Assembly: GCF_030518235.1 (NCBI RefSeq)
Contig: NZ_JAULSA010000001.1
Location: 868,001 to 932,000 of the forward strand
Direction: 5' to 3'
Length of the DNA stretch: 64,000 nt
DNA from: Saccharibacillus sp. CPCC 101409
Lineage (GTDB): Bacteria; Bacillota; Bacilli; Paenibacillales; Paenibacillaceae
Position 1 is the first letter of the stretch, and every line of letters starts with the position of its first letter. The notes under the pieces are model-generated. The model saw only the letters and a list, made by a program, of their open reading frames with translations. It made no database searches and had not been told where the DNA came from. Below are positions 19,345 to 27,775 of the stretch, in pieces. Made by a program: the position numbers and the translations under genes.

Positions 19345-20095
19345 TATGACCAAATTGATTCAAAACGAATGGCTGAAACAGACCAAAAAGAAAAGTTTCT
19401 GGGTCTCCGCGATCCTGATGGCGCTGATCGGCGTGGGCGCAACCGTCATCACGAGTATGTTCTCGGATGCCTCTGCCGGCATCGGCGTCGATTCGGCGGT
19501 TTCCTATCTGTCGGGGATGATGACGGCTTCGGGCATGGGGCAGTTTGCCACCATTCTGTCGGTCGTCGGCACGGCGGGGATCGTCGCCCAGGAATACGCG
19601 CACGGCACGATCAAATTCCTGCTGATCCGTTCGCGCGGCCGCGGCGAGATTCTGACGTCGAAGTATATCGCGGCTCTGCTGTATACGCTGGCGATGACGC
19701 TGGTCGCGGCGCTTTCGATGTATATCGCCGGCGGCTTCGCGTTCGGCTTCGGCGGAACCGGCGCCCAGTGGCTGGATGCGCTGCAGGCCGGGGCATACGG
19801 TTTTGTTTATTCGCTGGTGTACGTCACGCTGACTTTTGCGATCGGTACGCTGACGCGTTCGACCGGCGTGGCGATCGGCGGGGGACTGACGGGAACGATG
19901 TTCGGCGGCATTATCATTTTCAAAGATTTCTACAAATACGTGCTGTTCCCGAACGCCGACCTGGCGGTGTACAACCAAATCGGTCCGCCTCTGCCGGGGA
20001 TGACGATCGGGTTCTCGCTGATCGTGCTGGCGGTATACATGGCGCTGTTCCTGGTCGCGGGGTATACTGTGTTCAGACGCCGGGACGTGGCTTGA
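19337..20095 (+). CDS. ABC-2 type permease
   Basis: A 252-residue membrane protein with about six hydrophobic segments (for example around 21-41, 57-77, 107-130, 146-170, 175-195 and 220-243). It begins MLNMTKLIQNEWLKQTKKKS, the usual ABC-2 permease start in which a cytoplasmic amphipathic helix precedes TM1. The TTG at 19337 has GGGAGG eight bases upstream and overlaps the ATPase gene. It should pair with the preceding ATPase as a half-size exporter. Confidence 0.85.
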   Translation: MLNMTKLIQNEWLKQTKKKSFWVSAILMALIGVGATVITSMFSDASAGIGVDSAVSYLSGMMTASGMGQFATILSVVGTAGIVAQEYAHGTIKFLLIRSRGRGEILTSKYIAALLYTLAMTLVAALSMYIAGGFAFGFGGTGAQWLDALQAGAYGFVYSLVYVTLTFAIGTLTRSTGVAIGGGLTGTMFGGIIIFKDFYKYVLFPNADLAVYNQIGPPLPGMTIGFSLIVLAVYMALFLVAGYTVFRRRDVA

Positions 20096-20147
20096 CGATG
20101 GCCGCGCCTCGCACGGACCGGCATGCGGAAAGGTGTGAACGTCAGAC

Positions 20148-20552
20148 GTGACTATCGAATTCGACAATAATCTGCCCATTTATTTGCAGATCATGAATTA
20201 CATCAAGCTGCAGATCGTGACGGGCAGTCTGGGACCGGGCGACAAGATTCCTTCGGTGCGCGAACTGGCTTCCGAGCTGAAGATCAATCCCAATACGATT
20301 CAGCGGACGTTTCAGGAACTCGAGCGCGAAGGCGTGGCGGAAAGCCGGCGGGGACTGGGACGATTCGTGACAAGCGAGGATGAGAAGATCATGAGCATCA
20401 AAAAGGAAATGGCGTCCGAACTGCTGGAGCGCTTTATCGGCGGCATGCGCGAGCTGGGCTTCGACAGCGAGAATATCGTAAAAATCGTGGCGGAGTCGGT
20501 CGACGGCGGCGGACGCGAAGCGGGAGGTACGAAGCGTGGAACAACTGCTTGA
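20148..20552 (+). CDS. GntR-family regulator, YtrA subfamily
   Basis: A 134-residue regulator: a winged helix-turn-helix (about 10-75, with IPSVRELASELKINPNTIQR) followed by only a short helical tail instead of a ligand domain, as in YtrA. It starts with GTG at 20148. The dyad at 18355-18382 in front of the operon is a likely target, making this an autorepressor of the two ABC systems around it. Its 3' end overlaps the next ATPase gene by 17 bases, so expression is linked. Confidence 0.9.
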   Translation: MTIEFDNNLPIYLQIMNYIKLQIVTGSLGPGDKIPSVRELASELKINPNTIQRTFQELEREGVAESRRGLGRFVTSEDEKIMSIKKEMASELLERFIGGMRELGFDSENIVKIVAESVDGGGREAGGTKRGTTA

Positions 20553-21237
20553 GTTTCAATCGGTGAGCAAGTCGTACGGCAAACGCACCGCGCTGCGGGA
20601 TGTGACGCTGTCGATCGGTCCGGGCCGGATCGTCGGTCTGCTGGGCAGCAACGGCAGCGGCAAAACGACGCTCATGCGCATCGCCTCGGGATTGACCCGG
20701 CCGGATTCCGGCACGGTGCGCGCGTCCGGACACGAGCCCGGGCCGGTCTCCAAAGCATCCGTATCGTTTATGCCGGACAAGCCGGTATTCGAATCCTGGA
20801 TGACGGTCGGCGATACGCTGGATTTTCAGCGGGACTTCTTCGCCGATTACGATCCCGGCAAAGCGTCGCGGATGCTGGACTTTATGAAGCTTTCGCGCAA
20901 AGACAAAGCGTCCTCTCTGTCCAAAGGCATGCAGGAACGGCTCCAGATCACGCTTGCGCTGTCCCGGCGGGCGTCGCTGTATCTGCTGGACGAGCCGATC
21001 GGCGGCGTCGATCCGGTCAGCCGCGAACATATTTTGAACGCGCTTATGGACTTCTACGAAGAAGACAGCACCATCGTGGTGTCGACTCATCTGGTCGCGG
21101 ATATGGAAAGAATTTTCGATACGGTCGTTATGCTCAAAGGCGGAGGCGTCGTGCTGCACGAAGAAGTGGAGCAGATCCGGATCGACTCGGGCAAAAGTAT
21201 CGACCAGCTGTTCAAAGAGGTGTATGCGGAATGCTGA
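20536..21237 (+). CDS. ABC transporter ATP-binding protein
   Basis: A 233-residue ABC ATPase: Walker A GSNGSGKTTLMR near residue 37, signature LSKGMQERLQITLAL and Walker B LYLLDEP, followed by GGVDPVSRE and the H-loop STHLV. The GTG start has GGGAGG upstream and lies inside the end of the GntR gene. Together with the following permease it forms the second ABC pair of the operon, of the type found beside YtrA regulators. Substrate unknown. Confidence 0.88.
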   Translation: MEQLLEFQSVSKSYGKRTALRDVTLSIGPGRIVGLLGSNGSGKTTLMRIASGLTRPDSGTVRASGHEPGPVSKASVSFMPDKPVFESWMTVGDTLDFQRDFFADYDPGKASRMLDFMKLSRKDKASSLSKGMQERLQITLALSRRASLYLLDEPIGGVDPVSREHILNALMDFYEEDSTIVVSTHLVADMERIFDTVVMLKGGGVVLHEEVEQIRIDSGKSIDQLFKEVYAEC

Positions 21238-21962
21238 AACTGCTGAAATACGATTTGAAAAGAGACGGGTACCTGATATTGGGCGTCGCGGCCGCGCTTG
21301 CGCTGCTGCAGCTGTTTGTCGAGATCGGCGGACGGTACCGGGGAGCGGAAGACGAGATGCGGATTGTGTTCAGTATCTTTTCCTACGTCATGGCGGCTCT
21401 TCTTGTTGTTATCAAAGTCTGCCAGAGCTTTCTGGGCAGCGTTCGTTCGGCGGGGCGCAGACTGCTTCCGCTGCGGACGTTTCATTTTATCGGGGCCGGG
21501 CTGCTGTACGGGGTTCTGCTTATGGCCGCTTTGGGCGTGCTGGGCATGCTTCAACTCGCTTACTATATGCATACCGGAATGCTGGGCGTACAAAATATTT
21601 CGGCGTCGGGCATGCTTGCGCTGCTGCTGTCCGGCGGCTGGACCACGATATTCCTGCTGCTCAGCTTCTTTTTGATCATGACGGTCTCGGAAAGTCTGCG
21701 GTTCAAAGGACGTTATCTGGCCGCGGTGCTTATTTATTTTATACTGGGGAGCACGATCTCGTGGGTGGAAAACGGGTTTCTCGGCGGGCAGGTCGCGGGC
21801 ATGATGATGTTCGGGGCCCGGATACAGAATCCGTATTCCATAATCGTTCAATCGTCCGGCTTCGTCGGCTCGTGGCCGGCATTGGTGTTCGAGCTGCTGC
21901 TGGCGGCGGTATTCTGCGGAATCATCGTCAAGCTGATCGAACGCCGGATCGAAGCGGCGTAA
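21231..21962 (+). CDS. Membrane protein, ABC permease partner
   Basis: A 243-residue protein with about six hydrophobic segments and little else recognisable. It begins MLKLLKYDLKRDGYLILGV, again the amphipathic start of ABC-2-like permeases, and overlaps the ATPase gene by seven bases. This supports a role as the membrane subunit of the second transporter. It is the last gene of the operon and is followed by a large bidirectional hairpin terminator. Confidence 0.75.
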   Translation: MLKLLKYDLKRDGYLILGVAAALALLQLFVEIGGRYRGAEDEMRIVFSIFSYVMAALLVVIKVCQSFLGSVRSAGRRLLPLRTFHFIGAGLLYGVLLMAALGVLGMLQLAYYMHTGMLGVQNISASGMLALLLSGGWTTIFLLLSFFLIMTVSESLRFKGRYLAAVLIYFILGSTISWVENGFLGGQVAGMMMFGARIQNPYSIIVQSSGFVGSWPALVFELLLAAVFCGIIVKLIERRIEAA

Positions 21963-21997
21963 AGTACGGCGGGGATATCTTCGAGCGATTTAAAAAA

Positions 21998-22042
21998 GCC
22001 AAAAAGACCGCGCGGTTCCGGGAACCGCGCGGTCTTTTTGGC
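21998..22042. terminator. Strong bidirectional terminator
   Basis: A perfect 21-bp stem (21998-22018 with 22022-22042) and a three-base loop, rich in G+C in the middle with A and T tracts at the ends. It ends the ABC operon on the plus strand. On the minus strand it is followed by a T6 run, where it would end the small RNA proposed at 21991-22157. Confidence 0.92.
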
Positions 22043-22091
22043 CTGGTTTACGTTAATCGTAAACCGATCAAATAAAAAACATCTTTCCCGG

Positions 22092-22120
22092 TTGATTTCC
22101 AACCGAAAAGATGTTATACT
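22092..22120 (+). promoter_or_regulatory. Plus-strand promoter for the sigma-factor gene
   Basis: TTGATT at 22092-22097 and TATACT at 22115-22120 with a 17-base spacer. Transcription would start near 22127, giving a ~150-nt leader. Its first ~30 nt would be complementary to the 5' end of the minus-strand RNA starting near 22157. Confidence 0.55.
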
Positions 22121-22163
22121 AATAGCTGTCCGTAATTTAGTTGTTATAAACAAATATATTAAA

Positions 22164-22192
22164 ATCATAGCACAGATTCATTTAATTGTCAA
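22164..22192 (-). promoter_or_regulatory. Near-consensus minus-strand promoter
   Basis: TTGACA, 17 bases, TATGAT, reading leftwards, in a strongly AT-rich patch unlike the surrounding GC-rich sequence. No protein gene follows it on that strand before the terminator at 22042-21998. Confidence 0.75.
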
Positions 22193-22278
22193 ATGATTTT
22201 TCTTGAGAATATTAGGGAGTTCCGGCGTGTTTGTACCAGGCGCCGCAGCTCAAATTATACTGGAAGGGGAAACGATAT

Positions 22279-23169
22279 ATGGATCGAAACCTGGAAACCG
22301 AATCCGCTCAGATTCCGGAAGAGGCTGTTCTATCCGGAGCGGGAAGCGACGACTCCGTACGCATGTACCTGAAGGAGATCGGGCGCACGCCCCTTCTGTC
22401 CGCCAATGAAGAGATTTCCCTCGCGGAACGCATCGTAGAAGGAGACGAAGAAGCCAAGCGCAGACTGGCCGAGGCGAACCTGCGTCTCGTCGTCAGTATT
22501 GCCAGACGCTACGTCGGCCGCGGCATGATGCTGCTCGACCTGATCCAAGAAGGCAATATGGGCCTGATCAAAGCCGTCGAGAAGTTCGATCATACCAAAG
22601 GCTTCAAGTTCAGTACGTATGCAACGTGGTGGATTCGTCAGGCGATCACGCGCGCCCTGGCCGACCAGGCGAGAACGATCCGGATTCCGGTGCACATGGT
22701 TGAAACGATGAACAAATTCATGAGAGTTTCCCGCCAGATGCTTCAGGAACTCGGCCGCGAGCCTTCGGTCGAAGAACTGGCCAAAGCGATGGAAATGACC
22801 GAAGAGAAAATTCGCGACATCATGAAGATCGCCCAGGACCCGGTCTCGATCGAGACGCCGATCGGCGACGAACAAGATTCGAAGCTCGGCGACTTTATCG
22901 AAGATAAAGAAGCGATCGCGCCGTCCAAGTTCGCGGAAGCGGGCCTGCTGCGCGAACAGCTCGAAGAAGTGCTCGATACGCTGACCGAGCGCGAAGAAAA
23001 CGTGCTGCGTCTGCGCTTCGGCCTTGAAGACGGCCGCGCCCGCACGCTCGAAGAAGTCGGCAAAGAGTTCGGCGTTACGCGCGAACGGATTCGCCAGATC
23101 GAAGCCAAAGCGCTGCGCAAGCTGAGACATCCGAGCCGCAGCAAGATCCTCAAAGGATATTTGGAATAG
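22279..23169 (+). CDS. RpoD-like sigma factor lacking region 1.1
   Basis: A 296-residue primary-type sigma-70 factor. Region 1.2 starts at [14 protein letters not shown] near residue 28. Region 2 includes [18 protein letters not shown] and the -10 recognition helix [15 protein letters not shown]. Region 3 and region 4.2 follow, with the helix-turn-helix [19 protein letters not shown]. The match to SigA runs to the C-terminus, so it should read housekeeping promoters. The N-terminal region 1.1 of SigA (371 residues in B. subtilis) is absent and there is no dnaG upstream, so this is either a paralogue of the main rpoD or an unusually short SigA. ATG 22279 follows GAAGGGGA. Confidence 0.88.
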   Translation: MDRNLETESAQIPEEAVLSGAGSDDSVRMYLKEIGRTPLLSANEEISLAERIVEGDEEAKRRLAEANLRLVVSIARRYVGRGMMLLDLIQEGNMGLIKAVEKFDHTKGFKFSTYATWWIRQAITRALADQARTIRIPVHMVETMNKFMRVSRQMLQELGREPSVEELAKAMEMTEEKIRDIMKIAQDPVSIETPIGDEQDSKLGDFIEDKEAIAPSKFAEAGLLREQLEEVLDTLTEREENVLRLRFGLEDGRARTLEEVGKEFGVTRERIRQIEAKALRKLRHPSRSKILKGYLE

Positions 23170-23209
23170 CAGGGTCCAATCGGAGCCCGAACGGCGTTCA
23201 ATAGAAAGG

Positions 23210-23253
23210 GGCTGTCCCATAAGCCGTAAAACAGGCGGGACAGCCTCTTTTTT
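23210..23253 (+). terminator. Terminator of the sigma-factor gene
   Basis: GGCTGTCCC at 23210-23218 pairs with GGGACAGCC at 23237-23245, followed by TC and six T residues. Confidence 0.9.
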
Positions 23254-23322
23254 GCATGTCTTTTCTTTTTTTTGGATGATTGAGACAGGCCGCGATTGCA
23301 TTGACCGCGTTCAATATGAGGT

Positions 23323-23339
23323 TTACGTTCGAATCGTAA
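23323..23339. other. 17-bp near-palindrome, possible operator
   Basis: TTACG...CGTAA with a TTCGAA-like centre pairs at seven of eight positions. It lies in the 549-bp gene-free stretch 23170-23718, about 400 bases before the next gene. The flanks are unremarkable, and no regulator family is recognised from the sequence. Confidence 0.35.
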
Positions 23340-23430
23340 CTTTCACGCTTTAGGAAAGATTCGCCGAGTCAACTCGTCCTATTTAAAACGGTCAACGCCC
23401 TGGGGGGAACGAAACGGACGAAATGAATAT

Positions 23431-23603
23431 TGCGAGAGTGCATCATTTTGATCGAAAAAGAGACAAATTAGCCGATTTGTTGCGAATACGCATTATTTTG
23501 AACGTTTTTAGACGCCCAGGACGGAAAAAGTCGGGAAATGATGCGCTTTTGCAAAATTCTTTATTATCGGTCAGCTTTGCCGGGAAAATGGTGCGCATAC
23601 GCA
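23431..23603. repeat. Array 2: four inverted-pair repeat units, ~50-bp period
   Basis: Units lie at 23431-23449 and 23481-23499 (forward) and 23533-23553 and 23583-23603 (inverted). Forward units read TGCGA...GCAT...ATTTT; the inverted ones read the same on the other strand (for example TGCAAAAGCGCATCATTT). Offsets are 50, ~55 and 50 bases. The gap between units two and three continues the dyad (a T5 tract faces an A5 tract). A short plus-strand frame from 23423 runs through the array but its sequence is simply the repeat, and I do not call it a gene. Confidence 0.8.
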
Positions 23604-23718
23604 GCATTCGGTATGAACGCCGCGTATGGATCGCTGTATTTTCCGCCGGGACAAAGGGTAAAGCATAGCTAACAAGTGCCGTTAAAAGAGAAAGCCGGAA
23701 GAAAGAAGGCCGAGACGA

Positions 23719-24477
23719 ATGAAGCCGAAAAAAATATTGGACAGCAGGGAACATCGTCCTTTTCCGCTGCCGAATCGCCCGTGGATCATGAAGCAGGTCT
23801 GGAACGACCTGCTGTTTGCGCACTGGCCGGTAGCGGCGGAAGACGTGCTGCCTTATATCCCCGAAGGCATACAGCTGGATCTGTGGGAAGGCGAGCCCTG
23901 GCTCAGCCTGTCGCCTTTTACCGTGACCGGACTTCGGCTGCGCGGCGTTCCGCCGCTGTGGCCGGTCAGCCGTTTCCCGGAGCTGAACGCCCGCACGTAT
24001 GTCGTGCAGGACGGCAAACCGGGCATCTTGTTCTTCAGTCTGGACGCGAACAAGCGTCCGGCGGTCGAAGCGGCCCGGACGCTGGGCCTGCCGTACCTGA
24101 ACGCCCGCATGTCGGCGACAAGCAGCGGGGAATGGATTCGTTACCGGAGCGCGCGCGCCGACGCCAGGGCCGGCGAAGCGGAGTTCTCCGCTTCGTACCG
24201 GCCGCTGTCGGAGCGCGTTTTTCACGCCGAGCCGGGCACGCTGCTGCACTGGCTGACGGAACGCTACTGCCTGTATACGAGCGAGCGACGCGGCGAAGTC
24301 TCCCGCTGCGTCATCCATCACCTGCCCTGGCCGCTCCAGGAAGCCGAACTCCAGCTCAATGCCAACACGATTGCGGAATCGCACGGCATCCAGCTGCCCG
24401 GCCGCAAGCCGCTGCTGACGTATACGAAGCGGCTGGACGTGCTGTTCTGGGGAATGGAGTCTGTCGTTCGCGTTTAG
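23719..24477 (+). CDS. DUF2071 (YqjF-type) family protein
   Basis: A 252-residue soluble protein of the DUF2071 family, recognisable by the N-terminal stretch WNDLLFAHWPVAAEDVLPYIP (split here by residues 28-48), PWLSLSPFTV near 69 and the C-terminal HSPGVDVLFW-like ending, here KRLDVLFWGMESV. The biochemical role of the family is not established; the fold is related to acetoacetate decarboxylase-like proteins. The ATG follows AGAAGG at a workable spacing. It is a single gene behind array 2, convergent with the FtsX permease gene, which ends 12 bases later. Confidence 0.8.
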   Translation: MKPKKILDSREHRPFPLPNRPWIMKQVWNDLLFAHWPVAAEDVLPYIPEGIQLDLWEGEPWLSLSPFTVTGLRLRGVPPLWPVSRFPELNARTYVVQDGKPGILFFSLDANKRPAVEAARTLGLPYLNARMSATSSGEWIRYRSARADARAGEAEFSASYRPLSERVFHAEPGTLLHWLTERYCLYTSERRGEVSRCVIHHLPWPLQEAELQLNANTIAESHGIQLPGRKPLLTYTKRLDVLFWGMESVVRV

Positions 24478-24489
24478 GATAGGCCGCTT

Positions 24490-26952
24490 TTACTCCACCG
24501 TCAGAATCCGCGGCGAAGTGCGGGCCACGATGCGCGAAGAAATCCAGCAGCCGGCCGCGGCGGCGGCTATGCTGAGCAGCGCGGCCGCGACCGTGCCGGG
24601 CGCGCTGATCTCCAGCGGCAGCGAAACCAGACCGTAGCCGGACAGCACGCGGCCGAGCAGCAGCGGGAGCAGATACAGGCCGGCCAGCGTGCCGGCCGCG
24701 ACTCCGGCGCAGGCGACGACGGCGGTGCCGAGCGTAACCGCGCGGCGAAGACGGCCCGCGGTCAGGCCGACGGAGCGGTAGATGCCGAAGGTCCGGCTGT
24801 CTTTGCGGATCTGGATGCGGCAGACGCTGTAGATAATCAGGGCGGTGACGCCCAGGAACAGCGCGCCCATCAGTCCGAGCGGCAGCAGGGAGCGGACGAC
24901 TTCGCGGAATACGGAATCGATCAGGCTCTGCTGGGTGGCGGCGGACAGCGCGCCCGCGTAGACCGCGTTCCATTCCCCGGCGACGGCTGCCGCTTCGGCG
25001 CTGTCGTTCAGCGTAACGAAAACGGCCGAAGCTTCCGGAGACTCGGGCGAATAAGCGCCCGGCAGAGCGTCCGCCGTCAAGCGTACGGAATTGGACATAT
25101 TGGCGATCGACTGATAAATTCCCGTGACGGTAAAGTCGTATTTCTCGCCGCGGGCGTACAATTCGATCCGGTCGCCCACAGTTGTCCCGGCATAACGCGC
25201 GGCGTTGACGCCGAGCGCGATCTCGTCCGCGTTCAGCGGATTGCGCCCATCCAGCACTTCGTAGCCCAACTCGTCGTAGCCGCCGTCCAGCATGCCGGCG
25301 TACAGATTGAGCGGAAGCGTGCCGGGCGACGCGGAAGCACCCGGCCGCAGCGAAGCGGGCATATCGCCGTAAGTGCCGTAAGCGGCAATCCGCGAGTCGG
25401 AACGCAGCGCTTCGGAGAACCCGCTGCGCTCGAAAGCGGTCCGGTCGACCACTCTGACCGCCAGGTCCGAAGCGTCGTAGCCCCACTGTCCCGACGTTTG
25501 TCCGATCGCGGAGATGCTGGTGAGCAGCAGCAGACCGAACGACAGCACGGCGGCGGACACCAGCGCAATAATCGCGATAAAGACCGATCCCCTGCGATTG
25601 CCGGCGACGCCGCGCATCGCGATAACCGCGCCGACTGGCAGGCGGCCGAAACCGACGCGCCCGCCGTCCGGCCGTCGTGTCCGGCCGCCGCTGTCGCGTT
25701 CGGACATGCCGTACCGAATTGCCTGCGCGGGCAAAATGGAGCGGGTCCTGCCGGCGTAAAGCGCGGTATACAGCAGGACGAACAGAAGCAGCAGCAGTCC
25801 GGCCAGCGCCAGCCAGCCCTGTCCGTGCAGCGGGAACGAGGCCGAATCGGTCTTGAGCACCGACATCGTATTGCCGAGGATAACGGAGGCGGGAATCCGG
25901 CTGAGCAGCAGGCCGATCAGCAGGGCGGGCAGGGCGAGAATGCCGTATTGAAGCAGATAGGCGATCATAATGTCCGCCGAAGTCATGCCCATCGACTTCA
26001 ATACCCCGATTGTCCGGTAGCGGGTCAGCAGGGCGTCGGAGACGGTAAAGCCGATCGTAATCAGAGCAATCGCCATCATGACGCAGCCGAGGAAGACCAT
26101 CACGAAGCCGATCACCCGGCCCAGAATCAGGTAGAACGCGGAGATTTCGCCGAAATCCATCCGCGATTCCAGATAAGGCGAGCCGAGCGCCTGCTCGAAC
26201 GATTCCCAGTATTCCGCCTGCCGCGAGTAATCGTCGAAGCGCAGTCCCATCATGTAACGGTCGCCGCCTTCGATCCCCGCCAGCTCGCGCGCATAATCGC
26301 CGTCGTTCATCCAGATGCGCGCGCTCGTCGTAAACGGCGCTCCGTACGGCACGTCGACGACGATCGCGGCAACTTCGAGCTCGAACGAACGGCCTTCGGC
26401 GCGGAATCCGAGTCGGTCGCCCGTTTGTATTCCGTTGGCATAAGCGAGGGAAGTCGGAATCCAGACAGTTCCGGGCCGGGGAGCCGAGCGCGCCGGAACG
26501 GCCGATTCCGCTTCGGCCGATTGGATGTCGGAGCCGGTATCTACCGGCGAAGACGCATCCGAAGCCCCGCTTGCGAAGAGCAGCTCGTCGACGCCGAAGG
26601 GCGGAGACGGCGTGTCCATCATGTAGAGGTAGACATTGGACAGATCCTGTCCTTCGTGAGTCAGCCCCGCCAGCGATTTGTAGGGCAGCAGCTTGGAGGC
26701 TTGTACGCCCTGCCGGCCGCTCCACCAATCGTGCACGAATTCGGGATCGTGCAGCCCGTTCTCCAGCGTCAGGATCTGCTGGGAGCCGCGGCTTTCCCGA
26801 TGCGCGTTCTCGAACAGGCTGCCGGTATTCAGCAGAACGGTCAGCGCCGTGCCGAGCAGCAGCGCCGACAGCAGCAGGAGCAGGGCGGTAAAAGCGTTTT
26901 GCAGCTTCCGGTGCCGCAGCATGGAGCGGGTGAGCGTAAGAACGGCCTGCAT
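24490..26952 (-). CDS. FtsX-family ABC transporter permease
   Basis: An 820-residue MacB/FtsX-type permease with an N-terminal helix (about 15-37), a long extracellular domain, a first FtsX domain with membrane helices about 265-420, a second extracellular domain, and a second FtsX domain at the C-terminus (about 690-815). ATG at 26952 is chosen because AAAGGAG lies eight bases upstream; a GTG nine bases earlier is too close. The ribosome binding site lies in the last codons of the ATPase gene. Two FtsX domains and two large outer loops distinguish it from BceB. Such pairs export peptides or lipoproteins, or act as mechanotransmitters. Confidence 0.87.
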   Translation of the reverse strand: MQAVLTLTRSMLRHRKLQNAFTALLLLLSALLLGTALTVLLNTGSLFENAHRESRGSQQILTLENGLHDPEFVHDWWSGRQGVQASKLLPYKSLAGLTHEGQDLSNVYLYMMDTPSPPFGVDELLFASGASDASSPVDTGSDIQSAEAESAVPARSAPRPGTVWIPTSLAYANGIQTGDRLGFRAEGRSFELEVAAIVVDVPYGAPFTTSARIWMNDGDYARELAGIEGGDRYMMGLRFDDYSRQAEYWESFEQALGSPYLESRMDFGEISAFYLILGRVIGFVMVFLGCVMMAIALITIGFTVSDALLTRYRTIGVLKSMGMTSADIMIAYLLQYGILALPALLIGLLLSRIPASVILGNTMSVLKTDSASFPLHGQGWLALAGLLLLLFVLLYTALYAGRTRSILPAQAIRYGMSERDSGGRTRRPDGGRVGFGRLPVGAVIAMRGVAGNRRGSVFIAIIALVSAAVLSFGLLLLTSISAIGQTSGQWGYDASDLAVRVVDRTAFERSGFSEALRSDSRIAAYGTYGDMPASLRPGASASPGTLPLNLYAGMLDGGYDELGYEVLDGRNPLNADEIALGVNAARYAGTTVGDRIELYARGEKYDFTVTGIYQSIANMSNSVRLTADALPGAYSPESPEASAVFVTLNDSAEAAAVAGEWNAVYAGALSAATQQSLIDSVFREVVRSLLPLGLMGALFLGVTALIIYSVCRIQIRKDSRTFGIYRSVGLTAGRLRRAVTLGTAVVACAGVAAGTLAGLYLLPLLLGRVLSGYGLVSLPLEISAPGTVAAALLSIAAAAAGCWISSRIVARTSPRILTVE

Positions 26953-26957
26953 GGCGC

Positions 26958-27716
26958 TCACTCCTTTCCCGTGACGAACGCGAAGATCATTTCTTCGCGC
27001 TGCGTCGTATCGGCATCCGGGAATTCGGCGAAGTCCAGCTCGCCGCCGATCCGGCCGTCGCGGATCAGAATCAGCCGGTCGGCTCGTGCGGCGGCGCGGA
27101 TATCGTGCGTGACCATCACGATGGACTGCCCCAGCAGATTGAACCGGGTCAGGATATCGAGCACCGCCGCGCCGTGCGCGTGATTGAGGCTGCCGGTCGG
27201 CTCGTCGGCAAACAGCAGCGCCGGCGAGTGCAGCAGCGAGCGGGCGATCGCCGCGCGCTGCTGCTGGCCGCCCGACACCTGGGAGGGCAGCCGGCTCTTC
27301 AGGTCGGCGATATCCATGCCGGCCATCAGTTCTTCCGCGCGGCGCTCGGTAGCCGCGCGGCTCATGCCCGAAATATAACCGGGCAGCGCGATATTCTCGA
27401 ACAGGGTCAGGTCGGGCACAAGATTGATGCTCTGGTAAACGTAGCCGATCTGCCGCGAGCGGAACGCGGCCGCTTTGCGTTCGTTGTAACGGTCGATCCG
27501 GTCGCCGCCGAAATGGATTTCGCCCGATGTCAGCTCGTCCATGCCGCTGAGCAGATACAGCAGTGTGGACTTGCCGGAGCCGGAGTCGCCCATGATTACG
27601 GTAAAATCGCCTTCGTAAATATCGAGCGAGACGTTGCGGATCGCGTGGAACTGCTCGCCGCCCGTCGAATAGGTTTTACATAGATTGACGGCTTTCAGAA
27701 TAACCGGTTTGTTCAA
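26958..27716 (-). CDS. ABC transporter ATP-binding protein (MacB/LolD type)
   Basis: A 252-residue ATPase: Walker A MGDSGSGKSTLLYLL near residue 41, the LolD-type stretch YVYQSINLVPDLT, signature VSGGQQQRAAIARSLL and Walker B LLFADEPTGSL. It starts with TTG at 27716, AAGGAGAG upstream. It should energise the FtsX-type permease directly downstream. A 193-bp gap separates it from the histidine kinase gene, room for its own promoter. Confidence 0.9.
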   Translation of the reverse strand: MNKPVILKAVNLCKTYSTGGEQFHAIRNVSLDIYEGDFTVIMGDSGSGKSTLLYLLSGMDELTSGEIHFGGDRIDRYNERKAAAFRSRQIGYVYQSINLVPDLTLFENIALPGYISGMSRAATERRAEELMAGMDIADLKSRLPSQVSGGQQQRAAIARSLLHSPALLFADEPTGSLNHAHGAAVLDILTRFNLLGQSIVMVTHDIRAAARADRLILIRDGRIGGELDFAEFPDADTTQREEMIFAFVTGKE

Positions 27717-27769
27717 CTTGGGTTCTCTCCTTTGTTCGAATCGTGGACTCGATCGAATCGTTTAAGGTG

Positions 27770-27775
27770 AGTATA
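27770..27775 (-). promoter_or_regulatory. -10 element of a promoter for the ABC/FtsX genes
   Basis: TATACT on the minus strand, 54 bases before the ATPase start, in the 193-bp gap after the kinase gene. No good -35 is present, which fits a promoter needing an activator such as the neighbouring response regulator. This is inference from position. Confidence 0.45.

Larger units (their letters stand above)
21991..22157 (-). ncRNA. Candidate small RNA antisense to the sigma-gene leader
   Basis: On the minus strand TTGACA (22192-22187), a 17-base spacer and TATGAT (22169-22164) form a near-consensus promoter with a start near 22157. The transcript would carry three hairpins: 22115-22078 followed by T-rich sequence, 22065-22045 (perfect 8-bp stem), and the strong terminator 22042-21998 followed by T6. 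So an ~85-nt RNA ending after the first hairpin, or a ~165-nt RNA, is expected. No open frame with a ribosome binding site is seen in it. The 316-bp gap 21963-22278 has otherwise no gene. Confidence 0.6.

Noticed and set aside
21848-22168. 106-codon minus-strand frame starting at 22168
   Set aside because: Its ATG lies within the -10 hexamer of the predicted minus-strand promoter, there is no ribosome binding site, and it runs through a terminator into the antisense of a permease.
23423-23668. 81-codon plus-strand frame through array 2
   Set aside because: It consists mostly of repeat units and their spacers and has no convincing ribosome binding site.
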